Source of the DNA: Micromonospora eburnea
GTDB lineage: Bacteria; Actinomycetota; Actinomycetes; Mycobacteriales; Micromonosporaceae
DNA length: 64,000 nucleotides
Assembly: GCF_900090225.1 (NCBI RefSeq)
Contig: NZ_FMHY01000002.1
Location: 2,604,001 to 2,668,000, forward strand
Direction of reading: 5' to 3'
The position numbers and the translations under genes are program-made. The notes under the pieces were generated by a model. It was given only the letters and a program-made list of their open reading frames with translations. It had not been told where the DNA came from and ran no database searches. Shown here piece by piece: positions 35,460 to 42,716 of this stretch. Within the stretch, counting starts at the first letter, position 1. Every line of letters begins with the position of its first letter.

Positions 35460-35485
35460 GACAACCGTACTGATCTACGGTTGTC
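35460..35485. promoter_or_regulatory. Inverted repeat upstream of the esterase gene
   Basis: GACAACCGTA and TACGGTTGTC are perfect 10-bp arms around CTGATC, about 104 nt before the esterase ATG. The lack of a U tract and the position upstream of a secreted enzyme favour an operator over a terminator of the preceding gene. Confidence 0.5.
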
Positions 35486-35588
35486 TATCTCGTCTCCGAG
35501 GGTCCGGGCCGCCGTGATGGCGCCTCGACGGCGAGGCCGTGGCGCGTGCCCGCAGACGCGCCGTCGTCCCACCACCCCGAGGAGAACC

Positions 35589-36902
35589 ATGTTGAGAAAG
35601 AGGCTCAAAATGCTCGGCGCGGCCCTGGTCGCCGCCGGGTTGACCGCGCTGGCGGCCGTCGCCGCCGCGACTCCCGCCTCGGCGGCGGCGCTGACCGAGG
35701 TGACGAACTTCGGCACGAACCCGAGCAACCTGCGGATGTACCTGTACGTACCGGACCGGGTCGCGCCGCAGCCGGGGCTGGTGGTGGCGATCCACTACTG
35801 CACCGGCACCGGGCCGGCGATGTACACCGGCACGCAGTTCGCGGCGTTGGCCGACCGGTACGGCTACATCGTGGTCTACCCGTCGGTGACCCGCAGCAGC
35901 CAGTGCTTCGACGTCTCCTCGCCGCAGGCGCTGCGCCGTGACGGCGGCAGCGACCCGGTGGGCATCGTGTCGATGGTCAACTACGTGCGGCAGCGCTACA
36001 ACGTGGACCCGAACCGGATCTTCGCCACCGGCATCTCGTCGGGCGCCATGATGACGAACGTCATGCTGGGCCTCTATCCCGACGTGTTCGCCGCCGGGGC
36101 GGCCTTCGCCGGTGTGCCGTTCGGTTGTTTCGCCACCACCAACGGGTCGGAGTGGAACAGCGACTGCGCGAACGGCCAGCTCATCAAGACCGCGCAGCAG
36201 TGGGGTGACCTGGTCCGCAACGCGTACCCGGGCTACAACGGCAAGCGGCCTCGGATGCAGTTGTGGCACGGCACCAACGACGAGACGTTGCGCTATCCGA
36301 ACTTCGGTGAAGAGATCAAGCAGTGGACCAACCTGCACGGGTTGAGCCAGACCCCGACGTACACCGACACCCCGCAGGACGGCTACACCCGCACCCGCTA
36401 CGGCAGCAGCGGCAGCACCGCGCCGGTCGAGGCGATCAGCATGCAGGGGGTGTCGCACAACCTCCCGGTCGACGCCGCCCAGGCGATCCGCTTCTTCGGC
36501 CTGGACGCCAGCACCCCGCCGACGACCACGCCGCCGACCACCACGCCCCCGACCACCACGCCGCCCAGCAGCCCGCCGCCGTCCGGCGGGTGCCGCGTCG
36601 CGTACGTCGTGAACGCCTGGAACACCGGCCTGACCGCGGACGTGACCGTCACCAACACGGGCACCGCGACGATCAACGGCTGGAGTCTGGCGTTCACCCT
36701 GCCCGCCGGCCAGACCATCACCAGCGGCTGGAACGCGACGTACGCACCGTCCAGCGGCGCGGTGACGGCGCGCAACGTCTCCTACAACGCGGCCATCCCG
36801 CCGAACGGGTCGGTCAGCATCGGCTTCCAGGCCAACCACACCGGTAACACCGGCAAGCCTTCCTCCTTCGCCCTCAACGGCGTTCCCTGCGCGGTCGCCT
36901 GA
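35589..36902 (+). CDS. Secreted PHB-depolymerase/CE1-type esterase with C-terminal CBM2
   Basis: The product is 437 residues. A signal peptide (MLRKRLKMLGAALVAAG ... ASA, about residues 1-33) is followed by an alpha/beta-hydrolase domain of the Esterase_PHB family. Its nucleophile is Ser150 in GISSG, with the oxyanion region HYCTGTGPA and the His in GVSHNLPV. A Thr/Pro linker (PPTTTPPTTTP, about 320-345) leads to a family 2 carbohydrate-binding module starting at CRVAYVVNAWNTG with its terminal Cys pair. Likely acts outside the cell on acetylated or feruloylated xylan. GGAGAACC precedes the ATG. A 13-bp hairpin follows the stop. Confidence 0.9.
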   Translation: MLRKRLKMLGAALVAAGLTALAAVAAATPASAAALTEVTNFGTNPSNLRMYLYVPDRVAPQPGLVVAIHYCTGTGPAMYTGTQFAALADRYGYIVVYPSVTRSSQCFDVSSPQALRRDGGSDPVGIVSMVNYVRQRYNVDPNRIFATGISSGAMMTNVMLGLYPDVFAAGAAFAGVPFGCFATTNGSEWNSDCANGQLIKTAQQWGDLVRNAYPGYNGKRPRMQLWHGTNDETLRYPNFGEEIKQWTNLHGLSQTPTYTDTPQDGYTRTRYGSSGSTAPVEAISMQGVSHNLPVDAAQAIRFFGLDASTPPTTTPPTTTPPTTTPPSSPPPSGGCRVAYVVNAWNTGLTADVTVTNTGTATINGWSLAFTLPAGQTITSGWNATYAPSSGAVTARNVSYNAAIPPNGSVSIGFQANHTGNTGKPSSFALNGVPCAVA

Positions 36903-36911
36903 CCGCCGGCA

Positions 36912-36943
36912 CCGCCGGACGCCCCGTCGAGGGCGTCCGGCGG
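36912..36943 (+). terminator. Terminator after the esterase gene
   Basis: A perfect 13-bp stem (CCGCCGGACGCCC and its complement) with a 6-nt loop starts 10 nt after the stop codon. Confidence 0.7.
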
Positions 36944-37060
36944 CAGCCCGGTGCGCCGAATCCGGCGGCGCCGGAATCGGACACCCGACGACGTTGCCGA
37001 CAGCGCTTCGGCAAAACGCCACCCCTCCGCAGGGTTGCCGACGCGACGTCGATAACATGG

Positions 37061-37073
37061 CGACATGATGTCG
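37061..37073. promoter_or_regulatory. Palindrome before the ABC transporter genes
   Basis: CGACAT and ATGTCG flank a single G, 23 bp before the permease ATG, next to an AT-rich GATAACAT element. It is a candidate operator for the TetR encoded at the end of this operon. Confidence 0.4.
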
Positions 37074-37096
37074 ACAAAACAGCGTGGGGTGGCCTG

Positions 37097-38227
37097 ATGT
37101 TCCTGGCCCTTCGCGAGTTGCGTTTCGCCCGGACGAGATTCGGGCTGATGGGTGCGGTGATCGCCCTGATCGCGGTGCTGATGGTGATGTTGTCCGGGCT
37201 GTCGGTCGGCCTGGTGAACGACGGCGTGTCCGGGCTGCAGAAGATGCCGGTGACCGCGTTCGCCTTCGAGAAGCACGTCCAGCACGACGCGGCCTTCTCA
37301 CGCAGCGTCGTCGACCTGGACGCGGTGCGGGCCTGGCGCGACCGGCCCGACGTGGCGGCGGCCGAGCCGTACGGCAACACGTTGGTCAACGCCCGCAGCG
37401 ACCGGGGTGTCGAGATCGACCTCGCCCTGTTCGGGGTGGAACCAGAGTCGTTCCTGTCGCCGCGGGTCAGCCAGGGGAAGTCCCTGTCGGCACCCGACGG
37501 GATCGTCGTCAGCACGACGGCCGAGCAGGCCGGCCTCAAGATCGGCGACACCGTCACGCTGGACCGGATCGGTACCCGGCTGACGGTCGTCGGGGTGACG
37601 GACGGCCAGCACACCTTCGGCCACGTCGACGTGGCGTACGTCCCGCTGGGCACCTGGCAGCGGGTCAAGGCAGGGGTCGGGCCCGACGGTGCGCTGCCCG
37701 ACCGGGCGGCCCGGGAGAGCACCGCCGTGGCGGTACAGGCGAAGCCGGGACGCACCCTCGACCTGGCCGCGGGTGACGCGGCGGCCGGGACCGAGAGCCT
37801 GACCCTCGACCAGGCGTACGGCGCCTCCCCGGGTTACACCGCGGAGAGCACCACCCTGCAGCTGATCCAGGGGTTCCTCTACGCCATCTCGGCCCTGGTC
37901 GCCGGGGCGTTCTTCGCTGTCTGGGTGATCCAGCGCAAGCAAGAGGTGGCCGTCCTGCGGGCCATGGGCGCCTCCGCCGGGTACGTCCTACGGGACGCGC
38001 TCGTCCAGGCCCTCCTTCTCCTGGTGGGGGCGGTCGCCGTCGGCGTGGCCGTCGGGGTCGGCCTCGGGGCCGTCATCACCGGCGGCGGAGTCCCGTTCGC
38101 CCTGAGCGCGCCCGCCGTCACCGCCGCCGCGCTCGGCCTGATCCTGCTGGGCCTGGTCGGCGCCGCCGTCGCGGTGGCCCGCGTCATCTCCGTCGATCCC
38201 GCGACCGCACTGGGAGGCAACCGGTGA
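37097..38227 (+). CDS. FtsX-like ABC transporter permease
   Basis: The product is a 376-residue MacB/FtsX-type permease. There is one N-terminal helix (LMGAVIALIAVLMVMLSGLSVG), a large extracytoplasmic domain with GVEIDLALFGVEPES and KIGDTVTLDRIGTRLTVVG, then three helices, the first preceded by the coupling segment VIQRKQEVAVLRAMGAS. Such permeases work with the adjacent ATPase as mechanotransmission or efflux systems rather than nutrient importers. Its stop overlaps the ATPase start (GTGA). Substrate unknown. Confidence 0.88.
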   Translation: MFLALRELRFARTRFGLMGAVIALIAVLMVMLSGLSVGLVNDGVSGLQKMPVTAFAFEKHVQHDAAFSRSVVDLDAVRAWRDRPDVAAAEPYGNTLVNARSDRGVEIDLALFGVEPESFLSPRVSQGKSLSAPDGIVVSTTAEQAGLKIGDTVTLDRIGTRLTVVGVTDGQHTFGHVDVAYVPLGTWQRVKAGVGPDGALPDRAARESTAVAVQAKPGRTLDLAAGDAAAGTESLTLDQAYGASPGYTAESTTLQLIQGFLYAISALVAGAFFAVWVIQRKQEVAVLRAMGASAGYVLRDALVQALLLLVGAVAVGVAVGVGLGAVITGGGVPFALSAPAVTAAALGLILLGLVGAAVAVARVISVDPATALGGNR

Positions 38228-38970
38228 GCGCAACCCACCCGTCCGGCGGTGCGCCCGCCGAAAACAGCGCCGTGGCGCTCGACGCCGACCCGGCGCGGCA
38301 CGGACTGGTCCTTCGGGGGGTGTCGCTCCAGCACGGGGACGGCCCCGACCTGGTCCGGGCGCTCGACGAGGTCGATCTGTCGGTCGCGCCCGGCGAACTC
38401 GCCGCCGTCGTGGGTCCGTCCGGTGCCGGCAAGTCGAGCCTGCTCGCCGTCGCGGGCGGCCTGAGCCGCCCGACCTCCGGGGCAGTCCTGGTCGCCGGTC
38501 ACGACATGACCGTGGGCAGCCAGCGGGCCCGCGCCGCACTGCGCCGGGAACACATCGGCTTCGTCTTCCAGTCCGGCAACCTGCTGCCCGCGCTCACCGC
38601 CCGGGACCAGGTACGGCTGCCGTTGCAGTTCGCCCCCCGCCGGCGTCGGGCCGGCCGGGACCCCCTGGAACTGCTCGCCGAGGTCGGGATGGCGCACAAG
38701 GCCGACCGGCGCCCGCACCAGCTCTCCGGCGGGGAACGCCAGCGGGTCGGTATCGCCCGGGCACTGGTCACCGCACCGCGCGTGCTGCTCGTCGACGAAC
38801 CCACCGCCGCCCTCGACCGGGCCCGCAGCCACGAAGTGGTGCGCCTGCTCGCCACCGAGGCGAAACAGCGGGCCGTCGCCGTGGTCATGGTCACCCACGA
38901 CCACGACGTCCTGGAGCACTGTGACACCGTGTACGAGATGGTCGACGGTCGGCTGAGCCGGCTCGGCTGA
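38224..38970 (+). CDS. ABC transporter ATP-binding protein (LolD/MacB type)
   Basis: The product is 248 residues. Walker A GPSGAGKS is at residues 64-71, the signature LSGGE at 167-171, and Walker B LLVDEP with Asp191 and Glu192; THDHDV is the H-loop. An N-terminal extension of about 25 residues precedes the ATPase core. The GTG overlaps the permease stop. Its partner is the FtsX-like permease; a TetR gene follows after 62 nt. Confidence 0.92.
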   Translation: MSATHPSGGAPAENSAVALDADPARHGLVLRGVSLQHGDGPDLVRALDEVDLSVAPGELAAVVGPSGAGKSSLLAVAGGLSRPTSGAVLVAGHDMTVGSQRARAALRREHIGFVFQSGNLLPALTARDQVRLPLQFAPRRRRAGRDPLELLAEVGMAHKADRRPHQLSGGERQRVGIARALVTAPRVLLVDEPTAALDRARSHEVVRLLATEAKQRAVAVVMVTHDHDVLEHCDTVYEMVDGRLSRLG

Positions 38971-39032
38971 ACCCGATCCGTCTCGGTCCGCCGCCGTCGA
39001 TCGCCGCCCCGACGCCGGACCCGGAGGACCGC

Positions 39033-39638
39033 GTGCCGAAGATCCAGGCATCCACTGTTGCCGAGCACCGCGTCCAGCAGCGCGCCGCACTGCTGGACGC
39101 GGCACGCAACCTCCTGTCCCGCAACCCCACCGAGCAGCAGCCGCCCAGCCTGGCCGAGGTCGCGCGGCTGGCCGGGCTGGCCCGCTCCAGCGTCTACTCC
39201 TACTTCCGGTCCCGGGAGGACCTCCTCGACGCCCTCATCGCCGACACCTTCCCCCGCTGGTCCGCGTACGTGACGGAGCAGATGGACCGGCACCGCGAAC
39301 CGGGCCGGCGGGTGCTCGCGTACGTCGATGCCAACCTGCACCTGGTCGCCCGTGGCGACCATGCCCTGGCTCGCGCCCTCGCCTCCGCCGGCCGTGCCGA
39401 CACCCTCGCCACGTCCAGCAGGCTGTTGCACGACGAGTTGCGTACGCCGCTGGTGGCGGCCCTGCGCGCACACGGCGCTCCGGACCCGGTCCGGATGGCC
39501 GAGGTCATCCAGTCCGTCGTCTTCGCGCTCACCCGGATGATCGAGGACGGGACGTCGGAACGGAAGGCCCGCCGCCTCGCCCACGAGCTGCTGGAGCCGT
39601 ATCTGCGGCTCGGTGGCGACCGTCAGCGCGACGCATGA
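39033..39638 (+). CDS. TetR/AcrR-family transcriptional regulator
   Basis: The product is 201 residues. The HTH covers about residues 17-64, with AEVARLAGLARSSVYSYFRSREDLLDALI as the helix-turn-helix and start of helix 4. The C-terminal domain (MAEVIQSVVFALTRMIEDG) is the TetR_C type. The GTG start follows GGAGG by 5 nt. Its place directly after the ABC genes suggests local autoregulation of the operon through the palindrome at 37061-37073; this is inference. Confidence 0.87.
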   Translation: MPKIQASTVAEHRVQQRAALLDAARNLLSRNPTEQQPPSLAEVARLAGLARSSVYSYFRSREDLLDALIADTFPRWSAYVTEQMDRHREPGRRVLAYVDANLHLVARGDHALARALASAGRADTLATSSRLLHDELRTPLVAALRAHGAPDPVRMAEVIQSVVFALTRMIEDGTSERKARRLAHELLEPYLRLGGDRQRDA

Positions 39639-39703
39639 GCCGTCCCGCACCGGGTACGCGGACTCGACGGCCGAGAACCCAGCGGGAACGGGGGTGACCC
39701 GGG

Positions 39704-39826
39704 ATGAAGGTCCGAAGTTCACTTCGCGGGCTGAAACGGAAGGCCAACTCGATCGTGGTACGCCGTCGGGGCAAGGTCTTCGTGCTCAACAAGGCGGACC
39801 CACGGCAGAAGGCGCGACAGGGCTGA
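39704..39826 (+). CDS. rpmJ: Ribosomal protein bL36, zinc-independent paralogue
   Basis: The product is a 40-residue, very basic protein: [36 protein letters not shown]. This matches the C-minus (YkgO-like) form of L36, in which the four zinc cysteines of the normal form are replaced and VLNK-xPRxKARQG is kept. It lies in the large subunit near the GTPase-associated centre. Such paralogues usually replace the zinc form during zinc shortage under Zur control, but I see no Zur box upstream. GGGGGTG precedes the ATG. The gene is too short for ordinary gene finding thresholds. Confidence 0.88.
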   Translation: MKVRSSLRGLKRKANSIVVRRRGKVFVLNKADPRQKARQG

Positions 39827-39864
39827 CCGGGCGCGAAGTACAGCTCAGACAATTGTTTTCGGAC

Positions 39865-39883
39865 TTTTCACAAGAGGTGAAAA
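39865..39883. promoter_or_regulatory. AT-rich inverted repeat between rpmJ and the beta-helix gene
   Basis: TTTTCAC and GTGAAAA are perfect 7-bp arms separated by 5 bp, within an AT-rich patch that also holds ACAATTGT. It lies 38 nt after rpmJ and 135 nt before the next ATG. It is either an operator for the secreted protein gene or a weak terminator. Confidence 0.45.
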
Positions 39884-40018
39884 AAGGCGGGCGAGCGCGT
39901 CGTATCCATTGACATAGGCCACTGCGACGGGAAATCTCCACCCGACCGGGCGGGTGTCCGCAACACGGCGGACACCCTGTTCGTCATCCCGGCGCCCCCA
40001 CCCGTCCTGGAGAGGCCC

Positions 40019-42610
40019 ATGTCACCGGTCCCCCCGCACCTCAGCCCGCCCCCATCCCCGCGCTCAGCCCGGCGACTGCTCGCCGCGCTGACGTCGCTGC
40101 TCGCCGCCACCGCGCTGGTCGCCCCGCCGGCCGCGGCCCGCGCGGCCGACCCGCTGCTCTCGCAGGGTCGCCCGACCACCGCGTCGTCGACGGAGAACGC
40201 CGGCACCTCGGCGGCGAACGCCACCGACGGCAACGCCGGCACCCGCTGGTCCAGCGCCTTCAGCGATCCACAGTGGCTCCAGGTGGACCTCGGCGCCACC
40301 GCCACCGTCTCCCGGGTCACCCTGGTCTGGGAGGCCGCGTACGCGCGGGCGTACCAGATCCAGACCTCGACCGACGGCGCCACCTGGACCACGATCTGGT
40401 CCACCACGACGGGAGCCGGCGGCACCGTCGACCTGACCGTCAGCGGCACCGGCCGGTACGTGCGTATGTACGGCACCACCCGGGCCACCGGCTACGGCTA
40501 CTCGCTCTGGGAGTTCCAGGTCTACGGCAGCACCGGCGGCGGCACCGACTGCGACACCGCGACCAACGCCGCCCAGGGCCGGCCCGCGACCGCCTCCTCC
40601 ACCGAGAACGCCGGCTTCCCGGCCACCGCGGCGGTCGACGGCAACCTGGGCACCCGCTGGTCCAGCGCCGCCAGCGACCCGCAGTGGCTCCAGGTCGACC
40701 TGGGCAGCGCCCGCACCCTGTGCCGGGTCGTGCTGAACTGGGAGGCCGCGTACGCGCGGGCGTACCAGATCCAGACCTCGACCGACGGCACCGCCTGGAC
40801 CACCGTCTGGTCCACCACCACCGGCGCCGGTGGCACCGAGACCCTGACCCTGGCCGGCTCCGGCCGGTACGTGCGCGTGTACGGCACCGCGCGGGCCACC
40901 GGCTACGGCTACTCGCTCTGGGAGTTCACCGTGAACACCACCGGAGGGGGCACCATCCCGGGCGGCGGGTCGCTCGGACCCAACGTGATCGTCTTCGACC
41001 CGTCGATGTCCAGCGCCACCATCCAGAGTCAGCTCGACACCGTCTTCCGGGCCCAGGAGTCGAACCAGTTCGGCACCCAGCGGTACGCGCTGGTGTTCAA
41101 GCCCGGCGACTACAGCGGGATCAACGCGCAGATCGGCTTCTACACCTCGATCATGGGCCTGGGCCGGAACCCGGACGACGTCCGCATCCACGGCGACATC
41201 ACGGTCGACGCCGGCTGGTTCAACGGAAACGCCACCCAGAACTTCTGGCGCTCGGCGTCCAACATGGAGGTGTTCCCCTCCGCCGGGTTCACCCGCTGGG
41301 CCGTCTCGCAGGCCGCGCCGTTCCGGCGGATGGACATCCAGGGCGACCTGAATTTGGCCCCCAACGGATACGGCTGGGCCAGCGGCGGCTACATCGCCGA
41401 CAGCCGGGTCACCGGCAATGTGCAGCCGTACTCGCAGCAGCAGTGGTACACCCGGGACAGCAACGTCGGCGGGTACCTCAACGCGGTGTGGAACATGGTC
41501 CAGTCCGGCGTCGCCGGTGCTCCCGCCACCAGCTTCCCCAACCCGCCCTACACCACCCTCGCCCAGACCCCGGTCAGTCGGGACGTGCCTTACCTCTACC
41601 TCGACGCGTCCGGCAACTACCAGGTCTTCGTCCCGTCCACCCGGACGAACGCCTCCGGGGCCTCCTGGCTGAACGGCGCCACCCCCGGCACCTCCATCCC
41701 GCTGAGCCAGTTCTACGTGGCGCGTCCCGGCGACTCCACCGCGACCATCAACGCCGCCCTGGCCCAGGGGTTGAACCTGCTGTTCACCCCCGGCGTCTAT
41801 TCGGTCACCCAGACCATCACCGTCAACCGGCCGGGCACGGTGGTCCTCGGCATCGGCTTCCCGACGCTGATCCCGCAGAACGGCGTCACCGCCATGTCGG
41901 TGGCCGACGTCGACGGGGTCCGGCTGGCCGGCATGCTCTTCGACGCCGGTCCGGTCAACTCGCCGGTCCTGCTCCAGGTCGGGCCCACCGGCTCGACCGC
42001 GAGCCACGCCGGGAACCCCACCTCGATCCAGGACGTCTTCTTCCGTATCGGCGGCGCCGGCGCGGGCAAGGCCACCACCAGCCTGGTGGTCAACCAGAAC
42101 GACACGTTGATCGACCACATCTGGGCCTGGCGGGCCGACCACGGCACCGGCGTGGGCTGGACCGTCAACACCGCCGACACCGGCCTGATCGTCAACGGGA
42201 ACAACGTCACCGCGCTCGGTCTCTTCGTCGAGCACTACCAGAAGTACGAGGTGATCTGGAACGGCAACAACGGCCGGACCATCTTCTTCCAGAACGAACT
42301 GCCGTACGACCCGCCGAACGCCGGAGCCTGGACGAACGGCTCGATGGTGGGCTACGCCGCCTTCAAGGTCGCGAACACGGTCACCTCGTTCGAGGGCTGG
42401 GGGATGGGCAGCTACTGCTACTTCAACGTCGACCCGACCATCGCCGCGTACCACGGCTTCGAGGCGCCGACCACGGCCGGCGTCCGGTTCCACGACCTGC
42501 TCACCGTCTCGCTGGGCGGCAACGGGTCGATCACACACGTCATCAACGACACCGGCGCCACGGCGCAGGGCACCAACACCGTGCCGGTGAACCTGGTCAA
42601 CTACCCCTGA
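40019..42610 (+). CDS. Secreted protein with two discoidin (F5/8 C) domains and a pectate-lyase-like beta-helix
   Basis: The product is 863 residues. The N-terminus has an Arg pair then a hydrophobic core ending AARAADP (signal peptide, about 1-42). Two discoidin/CBM32-like modules follow at about 45-172 and 182-305; they are near copies, sharing WEAAYARAYQIQTSTDG and RATGYGYSLWEF. A short Gly linker leads to a beta-helix domain of about 550 residues (LGPNVIVFDPSM to the end), with GRTIFFQNELPYDPP and DHIWAWRADHG. Similar proteins are abundant in Streptomyces, often mis-named adenylyl cyclase; they resemble beta-1,3-glucanase-type helices. The sugar target is unassigned. GGAGAGG precedes the ATG. 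Confidence 0.8.
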   Translation: MSPVPPHLSPPPSPRSARRLLAALTSLLAATALVAPPAAARAADPLLSQGRPTTASSTENAGTSAANATDGNAGTRWSSAFSDPQWLQVDLGATATVSRVTLVWEAAYARAYQIQTSTDGATWTTIWSTTTGAGGTVDLTVSGTGRYVRMYGTTRATGYGYSLWEFQVYGSTGGGTDCDTATNAAQGRPATASSTENAGFPATAAVDGNLGTRWSSAASDPQWLQVDLGSARTLCRVVLNWEAAYARAYQIQTSTDGTAWTTVWSTTTGAGGTETLTLAGSGRYVRVYGTARATGYGYSLWEFTVNTTGGGTIPGGGSLGPNVIVFDPSMSSATIQSQLDTVFRAQESNQFGTQRYALVFKPGDYSGINAQIGFYTSIMGLGRNPDDVRIHGDITVDAGWFNGNATQNFWRSASNMEVFPSAGFTRWAVSQAAPFRRMDIQGDLNLAPNGYGWASGGYIADSRVTGNVQPYSQQQWYTRDSNVGGYLNAVWNMVQSGVAGAPATSFPNPPYTTLAQTPVSRDVPYLYLDASGNYQVFVPSTRTNASGASWLNGATPGTSIPLSQFYVARPGDSTATINAALAQGLNLLFTPGVYSVTQTITVNRPGTVVLGIGFPTLIPQNGVTAMSVADVDGVRLAGMLFDAGPVNSPVLLQVGPTGSTASHAGNPTSIQDVFFRIGGAGAGKATTSLVVNQNDTLIDHIWAWRADHGTGVGWTVNTADTGLIVNGNNVTALGLFVEHYQKYEVIWNGNNGRTIFFQNELPYDPPNAGAWTNGSMVGYAAFKVANTVTSFEGWGMGSYCYFNVDPTIAAYHGFEAPTTAGVRFHDLLTVSLGGNGSITHVINDTGATAQGTNTVPVNLVNYP

Positions 42611-42616
42611 CCCCGA

Positions 42617-42645
42617 GGGGGCGGCGCGCTCGCCACGCCGCCCCC
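42617..42645 (+). terminator. Terminator after the beta-helix protein gene
   Basis: A perfect 10-bp stem (GGGGGCGGCG and its complement) with a 9-nt loop begins 6 nt after the stop. Confidence 0.65.
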
Positions 42646-42672
42646 CACGGGTCGTACGCCCGACCGGAGCGC

Positions 42673-42709
42673 GTCCGGCGGCGGACCCGTCGCCGGGCCG
42701 CCGCCGGAC
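42673..42709 (-). terminator. Terminator after the GH5 cellulase gene
   Basis: A perfect 12-bp stem (GTCCGGCGGCGG and its complement) with a 13-nt loop lies 7 nt beyond the cellulase stop on the minus strand. Confidence 0.65.
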
Positions 42710-42716
42710 GGACCGG

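Noticed and set aside
39640..39704. Zur operator upstream of the L36 paralogue
   Set aside because: No TGA-x-AA-x(4)-TT-x-TCA-like palindrome is visible in the 65 bp before the gene.
40064..42538. An 824-codon minus-strand open frame opposite the beta-helix gene
   Set aside because: Its translation is Gly/Val/Arg/Asp-rich without any family motif and mirrors the codon bias of the plus-strand gene, which has a signal peptide and recognisable domains.
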